A stretch of DNA of 64,000 bases from Stutzerimonas stutzeri (lineage in GTDB: Bacteria; Pseudomonadota; Gammaproteobacteria; Pseudomonadales; Pseudomonadaceae). Shown here piece after piece: positions 1-7,059 of this stretch. The stretch lies in assembly GCF_000952685.1 (NCBI RefSeq), contig NZ_JYHV01000004.1, forward strand, positions 62,001 to 126,000, given 5' to 3'. Position 1 is the stretch's first letter. Every line of letters starts with the position of its first letter. Both the position numbers and the translations under genes were made by a program. The notes below the pieces were generated by a model that was given only the letters and a program-made list of their open reading frames with translations, was not told where the DNA came from and did not search any database.

Positions 1-255
1 GATGGTCTTGCCGGACTCGGCGACCGCCGGGTCCAGACGCATGCGTTCGAGTTCTTCGCGAAAGACTGCGACTTCTTCAGCGCTGAACAGATTGGGGACG
101 ACCAGATAGCCGTCACGCTCGTAGCGCTCGATCTGCTCCGGCGAGAGGGGCGCATTGGCCAGGTCGTTGCGGTAGACAACCGGATCCAGACGCTCCTGCC
201 AGCTGGGCTCGTCTTGCTGGCGTGAAGGGTACAGGTCGGCTTGTGCGGGGTTCAC
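1..255 (-). CDS. ectD: Ectoine hydroxylase EctD (5' part, runs off window)
   Basis: The first 85 codons of EctD, the Fe(II)/2-oxoglutarate dioxygenase that converts ectoine to 5-hydroxyectoine in the cytoplasm. The visible N-terminus contains the family segment LSPEQIERYERDGYLVVPNL followed by FSAEEVAVFREELERMR; the iron-binding and 2-oxoglutarate residues lie beyond the window edge. The start is GTG at 255, preceded by a GGAGAG ribosome site about 7 bases upstream. It is the fourth gene of the ect operon and is separated from ectC by a strong hairpin. Assignment rests on N-terminal similarity and operon position. Confidence 0.9.
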   Translation of the reverse strand, partial: MNPAQADLYPSRQQDEPSWQERLDPVVYRNDLANAPLSPEQIERYERDGYLVVPNLFSAEEVAVFREELERMRLDPAVAESGKTI

Positions 256-283
256 GTTAGCTCTCCTTTCGATGCCTTCGGGA

Positions 284-316
284 GGCAGCGGGGCGGGCTC
301 AGCCCGCCCCGCTGCC
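284..316 (-). promoter_or_regulatory. Intercistronic 15-bp hairpin between ectC and ectD
   Basis: A perfect GC-rich inverted repeat, arms 284-298 and 302-316 with a 3-base loop, begins 3 bases after the ectC stop codon and ends about 29 bases before the ectD start. There is no T-tract on either side, so it is more likely an mRNA-stability or partial attenuation element than a full Rho-independent terminator. It would set the ratio of EctD to EctABC. The structure is read directly; the role is inference. Confidence 0.75.
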
Positions 317-319
317 CGC

Positions 320-715
320 TCAAACGGTTTCGGCCTCAAGCGGATAGACACCGCTCTCGTCGTGTACTTCCTTGCCATTGAGTGGCGGGTTGAACACGCA
401 GGCCATCTTCATGTCCTCGCTGCCGCCGCGCAGTAGGTGCTCGTCGTGCTTGTCGAGGATGTACAGGGTGCCGGGCTCGATCTTGTAGATCTTGCCGTCG
501 GCGATGGTTTCGACCTCACCGTTACCGCTGATGCAATACACCGACTCCAGATGGTTCTGGTAGTGGATATGCGTTTCGGTGTTGGCATAGATGGTGGTGA
601 TGTGGAACGAGAAGCCCATCTTGTCATCCTTGAGCAACATGCGGGTGCTGTCCCAAGTCTCGGTCTTGATCTTGCGGTTGGACTGCTCGCAGTCAGCCAG
701 GGTACGTACGATCAT
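320..715 (-). CDS. ectC: L-ectoine synthase EctC
   Basis: Cupin-fold enzyme that closes N-gamma-acetyl-2,4-diaminobutyrate to ectoine, the last step of ectoine synthesis. The 131-residue length is typical. The three metal-ligand positions known from the characterised enzyme are all present: Glu57 (in NHLES), Tyr85 (in GTLYILD) and His93 (in DEHLLRGG). The C-terminus carries the conserved [17 protein letters not shown] segment. ATG start at 715 with an AAGGA site upstream. It sits 12 bases downstream of ectB and is followed by the ectC/ectD hairpin. Confidence 0.97.
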   Translation of the reverse strand: MIVRTLADCEQSNRKIKTETWDSTRMLLKDDKMGFSFHITTIYANTETHIHYQNHLESVYCISGNGEVETIADGKIYKIEPGTLYILDKHDEHLLRGGSEDMKMACVFNPPLNGKEVHDESGVYPLEAETV

Positions 716-727
716 ATTTTCGATTCC

Positions 728-2005
728 TTAAGAGGCAGCCTGATTGTTGTCCTGTTCGGACATCACGGCGGCAAACGCCTTGTCCAGAATGCTCATGGCC
801 TTGTCGATCTGCTCTTCGCTGATGATCAGCGGGCAGAGGCACTTGACCACTTCGCTGTGGGCGCCGCTGGTTTCGATCACCAGGCCGTTTTCGAAAGCGT
901 GGCGGCAGATGGCGGCGGCGGTTTCGCCGTCCGGGCAGCTGATGCCGATCATCATGCCGCGGCCTTTGACGAACAGCGAATCAGGGCCGTAACGGCGGAC
1001 GATCTTGTGCATGCCATCGGCGATGCGCTTGCCCTTGGCCTGAACGCTCTTGGCGAACTGGTCATCGCTCCAGAAGTGCTCGATGGCCGCAGCAGCGGTA
1101 ACGAAGGCGTGGTTGTTGCCGCGGAAGGTGCCGTTGTGCTCGCCCGGCTTCCACTGGTCCAGCTCCTTGCGCAGCAGCACCATGGCGAACGGCAGACCGA
1201 AGCCCGAAAGGGACTTGGACAGCGTGATCATGTCCGGCTTGATGCCCATCTCTTCGAAGCTGAAGAAGCTACCGGTACGCCCGCAGCCGGCCTGGATGTC
1301 GTCGATGATCAGCAGCATCTCGTGCTTGCGGCAGAGTTTTTCCAGCTTGCGGATCCACTCGGCCGACGCGGCGTTGAGGCCGCCTTCGCCCTGGACCACT
1401 TCGACGATCACCGCGGCGGGTTTGTCGATGCCGCTGGAAGGGTCTGTAAGCAGCTTGTCCATCATGCCGATGGTGTTGACCTTCTCGCCGAAGTAATTGG
1501 CGTACGGCATGCGGCTGACGTCGGTCAGCGGAACGCCGGCAGCGCCACGGTGATGCTTGTTGCCGGTCGCCGCGAGGGCGCCGATGCTGCAACCGTGGAA
1601 GCCGTTGGTGAAGCTGATCACGTTGTTGCGGCCGGTCACCTTGCGCGCCAGCTTCAGCGCGGCCTCGACCGCGTTGGTGCCGGTCGGGCCGGTGAACTGC
1701 ATGACGTAGTCCATGTTGCGCGGCTTGAGGATCAGCCGATCGAAGGTCGACAGGAAGCGCTCCTTCGCATCGGAATACATGTCCAGGCCGTGGGTGATGC
1801 CATCGGCGGCGATGTAATCGAGCAGCGCCTGCTTCAGTACCGGATGGTTATGGCCGTAGTTGAGCGTGCCGGCTCCGGCGAGGAAGTCGATGTAGTGCTT
1901 GCCTTCACGGGTGATCAGTTCTGCGCCGCGGGCCTGCTTGAAGACCACGGGGAAGGAGCGGCAATAACTACGGACACCGGATTCGTGCAGTTCGAACGTT
2001 TGCAT
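728..2005 (-). CDS. ectB: Diaminobutyrate-2-oxoglutarate transaminase EctB
   Basis: PLP-dependent class III aminotransferase making L-2,4-diaminobutyrate from aspartate semialdehyde and glutamate, the first ectoine step. From the internal ATG at 2005 it is 425 residues, the normal EctB length. Visible landmarks are GPTGTNAVEAALKLAR (about 106-121), IIDDIQAGCGRTG (about 233-245) and the PLP lysine Lys264 in TLSKSLSGFG. The start has its own AAAGGA site 6 bases upstream, so independent translation is likely even though the ectA frame reads straight into it. It lies 12 bases upstream of ectC. Confidence 0.93.
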   Translation of the reverse strand: MQTFELHESGVRSYCRSFPVVFKQARGAELITREGKHYIDFLAGAGTLNYGHNHPVLKQALLDYIAADGITHGLDMYSDAKERFLSTFDRLILKPRNMDYVMQFTGPTGTNAVEAALKLARKVTGRNNVISFTNGFHGCSIGALAATGNKHHRGAAGVPLTDVSRMPYANYFGEKVNTIGMMDKLLTDPSSGIDKPAAVIVEVVQGEGGLNAASAEWIRKLEKLCRKHEMLLIIDDIQAGCGRTGSFFSFEEMGIKPDMITLSKSLSGFGLPFAMVLLRKELDQWKPGEHNGTFRGNNHAFVTAAAAIEHFWSDDQFAKSVQAKGKRIADGMHKIVRRYGPDSLFVKGRGMMIGISCPDGETAAAICRHAFENGLVIETSGAHSEVVKCLCPLIISEEQIDKAMSILDKAFAAVMSEQDNNQAAS

Positions 2006-2536
2006 AGGGTTTCCTTTGATTCGTTGTCTGGAGTCGGTGGCGTCGAACGGACCCGCCCGATAAAGCTCTTCGTCTTCGTGTTGCCCGGCGAAGTGCTTGG
2101 CCCGAGAGAACAGCGTGCGAGTGCTGTAGTCGGTCTCCAGTTGAGCGAAAGCCTTCTTGAACAACGCCTGCGAGGCGCCGTTGTCAGGCGAGATGGTCGT
2201 TTCCAGGTGACGGACGCCCTGTTCTCTGGCGACCCGAGTGACCAGGGCCATCAGCATGCGCAGTGCCAGACCCTGGCCCCGCATCGAAGCGTCTACCGCG
2301 ACTTGCCAGACGAACAGCGTGTCGGGGCGAGCGGGAGGGCGATAACCGGAAATGAAACCTACCAACTGGCCGTTTGCGTTTTCGGCCGCGATGGAGGTGT
2401 CGGCGAAGTCGGAACACTGCAGCAGGTTGCAGTACACCGAGTTGGTATCCAGAGGCTGGCAGCGTGCTACCAGATCATGGAGGGCAGAACCGTCGCCGTC
2501 GGTTGGGCGACGGAGCGTTACGGTAGGAACACTCAA
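728..2536 (-). CDS. ectA: EctA (diaminobutyrate acetyltransferase) continuous in frame with EctB
   Basis: The EctA part (about 176 residues) is a GNAT acetyltransferase that acetylates L-2,4-diaminobutyrate; it has the acetyl-CoA loop VAVDASMRGQGLALRML and ISPDNGASQALFKKAF. The EctA frame has no stop codon: after HEDEELYRAGPF it runs through DATDSRQRIKGNP directly into the EctB start methionine and on to the ectB stop. None of the three frames on this strand contains a stop in that junction. I chose the TTG start at 2536, which has AAAGGA 6 bases upstream; an in-frame GTG at 2584 would extend the protein by 16 residues including SINNPKG, seen in relatives, but it falls inside the predicted promoter. 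Whether a fused EctAB is made or the sequence lost a stop by substitution is open. Confidence 0.75.
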   Translation of the reverse strand: MSVPTVTLRRPTDGDGSALHDLVARCQPLDTNSVYCNLLQCSDFADTSIAAENANGQLVGFISGYRPPARPDTLFVWQVAVDASMRGQGLALRMLMALVTRVAREQGVRHLETTISPDNGASQALFKKAFAQLETDYSTRTLFSRAKHFAGQHEDEELYRAGPFDATDSRQRIKGNPMQTFELHESGVRSYCRSFPVVFKQARGAELITREGKHYIDFLAGAGTLNYGHNHPVLKQALLDYIAADGITHGLDMYSDAKERFLSTFDRLILKPRNMDYVMQFTGPTGTNAVEAALKLARKVTGRNNVISFTNGFHGCSIGALAATGNKHHRGAAGVPLTDVSRMPYANYFGEKVNTIGMMDKLLTDPSSGIDKPAAVIVEVVQGEGGLNAASAEWIRKLEKLCRKHEMLLIIDDIQAGCGRTGSFFSFEEMGIKPDMITLSKSLSGFGLPFAMVLLRKELDQWKPGEHNGTFRGNNHAFVTAAAAIEHFWSDDQFAKSVQAKGKRIADGMHKIVRRYGPDSLFVKGRGMMIGISCPDGETAAAICRHAFENGLVIETSGAHSEVVKCLCPLIISEEQIDKAMSILDKAFAAVMSEQDNNQAAS

Positions 2537-2573
2537 AACAAATCCTTTGGGGTTGTTGATTGAATCCTTTATT

Positions 2574-2603
2574 AGAATAAACACATCAAAAATTTAATCT
2601 CAA
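2574..2603 (-). promoter_or_regulatory. Candidate ect operon promoter
   Basis: On the minus strand TTGAGA (2598-2603) and TATTCT (2574-2579) are separated by exactly 18 bases. I recall that the ect promoter characterised in P. stutzeri also uses a TTGAGA -35 element with an 18-base spacer and a poor -10. The spacer here is AT-rich. If correct, transcription starts near 2567, downstream of the GTG at 2584, which then cannot be the ectA start. Confidence 0.5.
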
Positions 2604-3193
2604 CCCGAGCTGCCTTTCATTGGCCTGGATTCGTCGTTGATATGGCGGAAGTTCGCCGCTTATCGAGCAATCTGAACTTTTTGACGAGGCCGAGGAGTGC
2701 GAGCCGAATTCGGCTAAATATCACGGCAGATATCTTCTGTGAGTTGAGCTGAAGAATCAACGTGCATTTCGGGCCCCGCTGGCCTGCTTTCAGTGGGTAT
2801 CCTGCGGCCGCCGAGAGTTTCCGTGTAAGCCAGCGAAATCAAGGGCTGTAGCGAAAATCCATGCCGCCGCTGGTGCCGCCGTCTGGCACCGATGCAGGCC
2901 GGAAGAGATGTAACGGAAGTTGCGCTGCGAAACGCTCGAGATTCGGCCGCTGCACTATCGTGTTCGCCCAGAGATATTCAGCGCGAATATCGGCGATATG
3001 TTCCGGGAAGATTGACGACTTCGTCGCGTTCAATGAAATTTTTGTGGCGAATTGAATTGAGCGGGTTCGATCAAGTTGTTCTGGTAGTTGATGGGCGGCG
3101 GCTGAGTTAGTTATCTCGATAAGCCGCAAGCCGCTCTGTGCCGCGTGCTGCAACTGTTCCGGGCGCCGCTGATGGCGCGCCCGGAAAGGTGCC
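2604..3193. other. 590-base stretch between ectA and zwf without a convincing gene
   Basis: This stretch is visibly more AT-rich than its neighbours. Open frames on both strands (for example 2839-3153 minus) have no recognisable motif or good ribosome site. A 14-bp perfect palindrome, AGCCGAATTCGGCT, lies at 2702-2715, about 100 bases upstream of the ect promoter, and could be an operator. An inverted repeat (3157-3166 / 3177-3186) follows the zwf stop and is listed separately. Confidence 0.5.
3157..3186 (-). terminator. Hairpin downstream of zwf
   Basis: Inverted repeat TTCCGGGCGC / GCGCCCGGAA, 10 bp with a 10-base loop, starting 8 bases after the zwf stop codon. There is no clear T-run, so termination strength is uncertain; it may instead protect the 3' end of the zwf message. 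Confidence 0.45.
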
Positions 3194-4636
3194 TCAACGC
3201 CACCACTGCCGGCCTTGGTGCTCGATCAACTGGTGCGCCTGGTCCGGGCCGTCGGTGCCGGCCGGATAGGGCCTCGGTTTGCGGTAGTGGCTGTGCCAGC
3301 CACGCAGGATCGGATCGACCCAATTCCAGGCGGCTTCCACTTCGTCGCGGCGCATGAACAGCGTCGAGTCGCCTTCGATGACATCCAGCAGCAGCCGCTC
3401 GTAAGCCTCCCAGCGGCGGGTCTTGCTGAAGGCATTGGCGAGGTTGAGGTCCAGCTCGACGGGCTCCAGTTGCATGCCCTTGCCTGGTGCCTTGGCCATC
3501 ACCTGCAGGCTGATGCTTTCTTCGGGTTGCAGGCTGATCACCAGGCGGTTCACCTCGCCCTTGGTAAAGAGCATGTGCGGAACCTGCTTGAAGGTGATGA
3601 TGATCTCCGAGCGCTTGCGCGCCATGCGTTTGCCGGTGCGTAGATAGAAGGGCACGCCGGCCCAGCGCCAGTTGTCGATCTCGGCCTTCACCGCGACGAA
3701 GGTCTCGGTGTCGCTGTCGTTGTCGACATCGTTTTCGAAGTAATAGGCCTGCACATCGTGGCCGCCGATGCGTCCGGCGCCGTATTGCCCGCGCACGGTC
3801 TTGTCCTGCACGTCGTCGCTGGTGATCGGCTTGAGGGCTTCGAGAATCTTTACCTTCTCGCCACGTATCGACTTGGCATCGAACCGCACCGGCGCCTCCA
3901 TCGCAACCAGGCAGAGCAGCTGTAGCAGATGATTCTGCAGCATGTCGCGCATGGCGCCGGCGTGGTCGTAGTAGCTGCCGCGGTTCTCGACGCCGAGAGT
4001 TTCGGCCACGGTGATCTGCACATGGTCGATATGGCCGCTGCGCCAGATCGGCTCGAACAACGCGTTGGCGAAGCGCAGCGCCATAAGGTTCTGTACGGTT
4101 TCCTTGCCCAGATAATGATCGATCCGGTAGATCCGCGATTCGGGAAACACCGCGCCGATCGCCTCGTTGATTTCCAGCGCGGAATCCAGCGAATGACCGA
4201 TTGGCTTTTCCAACACGATGCGCGCGTCTTCCCCGGCAAGACCTGCGCTTTCCAGATTGGAGGCAATGGGCTCGAACAGCCTTGGTGCGGTGGCCAGGTA
4301 ATGCACCCGCACGCGTCCCTCGGCTTGACCGAGGTGATGCGCGAGGCCGATGAATTCGCCTCGCTGGGACGCGTCCATGGCGAAGTAGTCGAGCCGTCGG
4401 CTGAACGCTTGCCAGACGTCGGCCTCGAAATCGGTGCGTGCGATTTCCGCGCGGCAATGACGCTCGGCCAGGCTCAGATAGGTGTTGCGGTCGATGTCCT
4501 GACGGGAGATCGCGAGGATGCGCACGTCGTCGTGCAATCGCTTTTCACGGTGCAGGTGGTAGAGCGCAGGGATGAGTTTGTGTAGCGCCAGATCGCCGGT
4601 ACCGCCAAATACCAGCATGTCGCAGGAAATAGACAC
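3194..4636 (-). CDS. zwf: Glucose-6-phosphate 1-dehydrogenase
   Basis: Oxidises glucose 6-phosphate to 6-phosphogluconolactone with NADP(+)/NAD(+), entry to the Entner-Doudoroff and pentose phosphate routes. At 480 residues it is near family length. The N-terminal nucleotide site is VFGGTGDLALHKL (about 9-21) and the active-site segment is RIDHYLGKETVQN; EKPIGHSL is also conserved. The GTG start at 4636 has GGAG 7 bases upstream. It is divergent from hexR with a HexR operator between them. Unlike many pseudomonads, pgl and eda do not follow zwf here; the gene is alone. Confidence 0.97.
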   Translation of the reverse strand: MSISCDMLVFGGTGDLALHKLIPALYHLHREKRLHDDVRILAISRQDIDRNTYLSLAERHCRAEIARTDFEADVWQAFSRRLDYFAMDASQRGEFIGLAHHLGQAEGRVRVHYLATAPRLFEPIASNLESAGLAGEDARIVLEKPIGHSLDSALEINEAIGAVFPESRIYRIDHYLGKETVQNLMALRFANALFEPIWRSGHIDHVQITVAETLGVENRGSYYDHAGAMRDMLQNHLLQLLCLVAMEAPVRFDAKSIRGEKVKILEALKPITSDDVQDKTVRGQYGAGRIGGHDVQAYYFENDVDNDSDTETFVAVKAEIDNWRWAGVPFYLRTGKRMARKRSEIIITFKQVPHMLFTKGEVNRLVISLQPEESISLQVMAKAPGKGMQLEPVELDLNLANAFSKTRRWEAYERLLLDVIEGDSTLFMRRDEVEAAWNWVDPILRGWHSHYRKPRPYPAGTDGPDQAHQLIEHQGRQWWR

Positions 4637-4687
4637 AGCGTCACTCCTAGAAGGTGGACAGACTCAAAGGTGGGCGATGCTGCAAGG

Positions 4688-4706
4688 CTTGTAGTATAAC
4701 TACAAG
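4688..4706. promoter_or_regulatory. HexR operator between zwf and hexR
   Basis: CTTGTAGTATAACTACAAG is a perfect palindrome, 8-bp arms around ATA. It matches the known HexR site pattern TTGT-N7/8-ACAA and lies 52 bases upstream of the zwf start and about 91 bases upstream of hexR. HexR normally represses zwf until 2-keto-3-deoxy-6-phosphogluconate binds. The single site could control both divergent genes. Confidence 0.88.
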
Positions 4707-4796
4707 CCCACTACACCCAGCCGGCAAGAATGGATGCGAGCGCACCCGCAGCGTTCGGCCCCTCTTGCCAGGTATTGATCATAGCGAGTCCGGAAC

Positions 4797-5663
4797 GTGA
4801 ACCTGCTGCAACACATCGCTCAATCGAGAAGTTCGCTACGCAAGTCGGAGCTGAAGGTGGCCGACCATGTGCTCCTCGATCCAGCCGCCGTGATGCACAG
4901 CTCGATGGCCGACCTGGCCCATGTGGTGGGGGTCAGCGAGCCGACCATTGTGCGTTTCTGCCGCGCCATTGGTTGCCTGGGTTTCCAGGATCTGAAGCTG
5001 AAACTGGCGCAGAGCCTCGCTGCCGGCGCCAGCTTCGGCCAGTTCGCCATCAGTGAGAATGATTCGGTCACTGACTTCGCGCTGAAAATCTTCGACACCA
5101 CCTTGCATACGCTGATGGAAGTGCGCGAAAAGCTCGACTCCGATGCGTTGGAGCGTGCGGTCGCCGCCATGGCCAAAGCGGAGCGGGTGGAGTTCTACGG
5201 TTTCGGCGCGTCCGGCGCGGTGGCCACCGATGCCCAGCACAAGTTCTTTCGCCTGCTGCTCAGCGCGGCGGCCTATTCCGATCCGCACATGCAGGCGATG
5301 TCGGCTGTCACCTTGAAGCCCACCGACGTGGCGATCTGCATTTCCCAGTCGGGGCGCTCCAAGGACCTGCTAATCACCGCCAATGTGGTGCGCGAGTCCG
5401 GCGCCACGCTGATCACGCTCTGTCCGAGCCAGACACCGCTGGCCGAACTCGCCACCATCAACCTGGCCATCGACGTCCAGGAAGACACCGAAATCTACAC
5501 GCCGCTGACCTCACGCATCGCCCATCTGGTAGTCATCGACGTGCTGGCGATGGGCGTCGCCATGGCCCGTGGGCCGAGCTTGGTGAACCACCTGAAGAGC
5601 GTCAAGCGCAGCCTGCGCAGCCTGCGTCTGTCGCCCAAGTCGGTGAAACCTCACGAAGATTGA
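4797..5663 (+). CDS. hexR: HexR, RpiR-family repressor of glucose catabolism
   Basis: Repressor of zwf and Entner-Doudoroff genes, released by KDPG. At 288 residues, with an N-terminal RpiR helix-turn-helix (roughly 1-75, containing VGVSEPTIVRFCRAIG) and a C-terminal SIS sugar-phosphate domain (roughly 120-260, with FYGFGASGAVATDAQHKF and CISQSGRSKDLL). The GTG start at 4797 fits the conserved beginning MNLLQHIAQSR of Pseudomonas HexR. Divergent from zwf, with the operator in the shared intergenic region. Confidence 0.96.
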   Translation: MNLLQHIAQSRSSLRKSELKVADHVLLDPAAVMHSSMADLAHVVGVSEPTIVRFCRAIGCLGFQDLKLKLAQSLAAGASFGQFAISENDSVTDFALKIFDTTLHTLMEVREKLDSDALERAVAAMAKAERVEFYGFGASGAVATDAQHKFFRLLLSAAAYSDPHMQAMSAVTLKPTDVAICISQSGRSKDLLITANVVRESGATLITLCPSQTPLAELATINLAIDVQEDTEIYTPLTSRIAHLVVIDVLAMGVAMARGPSLVNHLKSVKRSLRSLRLSPKSVKPHED

Positions 5664-5770
5664 GTGGCTGGCGCCGCACCGGTCGTCATCGCAGTGTCAT
5701 CAGCCTGACCTTATAGCGTCACCCATGGCGCCGATGCTGAGCCTCCCAGCACCTTTCTCGGGAGACCCGC

Positions 5771-5965
5771 ATGGCCCAGCACCGCGAAACCTACGTCAAC
5801 CTCGACGCCCGTGCCCGCCGCAAGCAGCAAGACGAGCGTCGCATGCATTTTCGCCGCGCCATCGAAAGCTATGACGAGCAACGCCAGCTGCAGGCGCAAC
5901 TGATGGAGTTTCCCGACCTGATGATTGCCGGTCCGCAGCTGTCGTCCTCGGCAGAGTGCCGCTAG
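5771..5965 (+). CDS. Small charged hypothetical protein (64 aa)
   Basis: Unrecognised 64-residue soluble protein, rich in Arg, Gln and Glu, with no signal peptide or membrane segment. Most of its length (residues 1-46) looks like a single charged helix (RARRKQQDERRMHFRRAIESYDEQRQLQAQ). A GGGAGA ribosome site sits 6 bases before the ATG. It is 107 bases after hexR in the same direction and is followed by a convergent hairpin. Probably real because of the ribosome site and isolated position; function unknown. Confidence 0.6.
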   Translation: MAQHRETYVNLDARARRKQQDERRMHFRRAIESYDEQRQLQAQLMEFPDLMIAGPQLSSSAECR

Positions 5966-5970
5966 TGAGC

Positions 5971-5998
5971 GCCACACCGGCCTGAGCGCCGGTGTGGC
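5971..5998. terminator. Hairpin between convergent genes
   Basis: Inverted repeat with 11-bp arms (5971-5981 / 5988-5998) and a 6-base loop between the small plus-strand gene ending at 5965 and the minus-strand reductase ending at 6009. There is no T-run. The convergent location suggests a bidirectional stop or 3'-end stabiliser. Confidence 0.5.
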
Positions 5999-6008
5999 CC
6001 GCGCCGGC

Positions 6009-7022
6009 TTATGCGGGTTGTTCCAGTAACGCCATGAGGTCGGCGTGCAGCGCGTCGGGTATGTCCACGCCATCGCGCAGCGTCCGCTCGCGGGCCTCAT
6101 AGCGCCGCTGTGACGGCAGTCGGGCGCCCTGGCCTTGAATGGACTCGAACATCGTCTCGGCACGCGCCAGGTGCTCATCAGCGGCATCGCCGAGGATTCG
6201 CTTGGGGTCGATGACGATGATCAGCTCACCGCCATAGGGCGCCGATTTGGTGCCGGCATCGTAGGTCAGCGATTCCTGGCTGGTCATGTCGCCGATCAGC
6301 GGACCGGCGAGCAGCTCGACCATAGCCGCCAGGGCCGAGCCCTTGTGGCCACCGAAGGTCAGCATGGCGCCGTTGAGTGCCTGTGCGGCGTCGGTGGTGG
6401 GGTTGCCTTGGGCGTCTATTCCCCAACCCTCGGGGATCGGATTGTCAGCGCGGCGATGCAGCTCGATCTCGCCGCGCGCCACGGCGCTGGTGGCGAAGTC
6501 GAAGATGAACGGTAGCTTTCCGGCGCGTGGCCAACCGAAAGCGATCGGATTGGTGCCGAATACCGGTCGGCTGCCACCGGCAGGCGCGACCCAGGCGTGG
6601 CTCGGTGTACAGGCCAGGGCCACCAGCCCGGCTGCGGTCAGCGTCTCCATTTCCGACCAGAGCGCCGAGAAATGCACGCAGTGGTTGATGGCCAGCAAAG
6701 CGATGCCCTGTTGCCGCGCCTTGTCGAGCAGCAGGGGCAAGCCGGCTTGGAACGGCACCTGGGCGAAGCCGCCCCTGGCGTCCACACGCACCACGGACGG
6801 CGCGTGATCGACGACCTCGGGTACCGCATCGGGAACTACCTTGCCGGCTTTCAGCGTCGCGATGCAGCCCAGCAGGCGATAGATGCCATGGGATTTGCAC
6901 TCGTCGCGTTCCGCCGCGACCATGCTTTCGGCGATGGCCTCGACATAGGCTTCGGCGAACCCGTGCTGGCGCAGGATGCGCTGCGCCAGATCGCGTACTT
7001 CATCCAGGGTTAAGCGGGCCAT
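6009..7022 (-). CDS. LDH2/MDH2-family Delta1-pyrroline-2-carboxylate reductase
   Basis: NAD(P)H-dependent oxidoreductase of the LDH2/MDH2 family, 337 residues. It most resembles the pseudomonad DpkA/LhpD group that reduces Delta1-pyrroline-2-carboxylate (and Delta1-piperideine-2-carboxylate) to L-proline (L-pipecolate). The catalytic His of the family is in DECKSHGIYR (near 45), and the cofactor region includes GTNPIAFGWPR and FDFATSAVARG. It is the last gene of the lhpC-TRAP operon. The two 3-hydroxyproline dehydratases nearby would make exactly its substrate. A malate/lactate dehydrogenase activity cannot be excluded from sequence alone. Confidence 0.8.
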   Translation of the reverse strand: MARLTLDEVRDLAQRILRQHGFAEAYVEAIAESMVAAERDECKSHGIYRLLGCIATLKAGKVVPDAVPEVVDHAPSVVRVDARGGFAQVPFQAGLPLLLDKARQQGIALLAINHCVHFSALWSEMETLTAAGLVALACTPSHAWVAPAGGSRPVFGTNPIAFGWPRAGKLPFIFDFATSAVARGEIELHRRADNPIPEGWGIDAQGNPTTDAAQALNGAMLTFGGHKGSALAAMVELLAGPLIGDMTSQESLTYDAGTKSAPYGGELIIVIDPKRILGDAADEHLARAETMFESIQGQGARLPSQRRYEARERTLRDGVDIPDALHADLMALLEQPA

Positions 7023-7059
7023 GCATTTCTCCTCTAAATGAATCCCAAGGGGTAGCGGT

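Noticed and set aside
437-2563. Long plus-strand open frame (708 codons) opposite ectB/ectA
   Set aside because: It is antisense to the well-supported ect genes; composition is typical of a GC-rich shadow frame and no protein motif is recognisable.
2839-3153. 104-codon minus-strand open frame in the ectA-zwf gap
   Set aside because: No homologous motif, no ribosome site and mixed composition; treated as non-coding.
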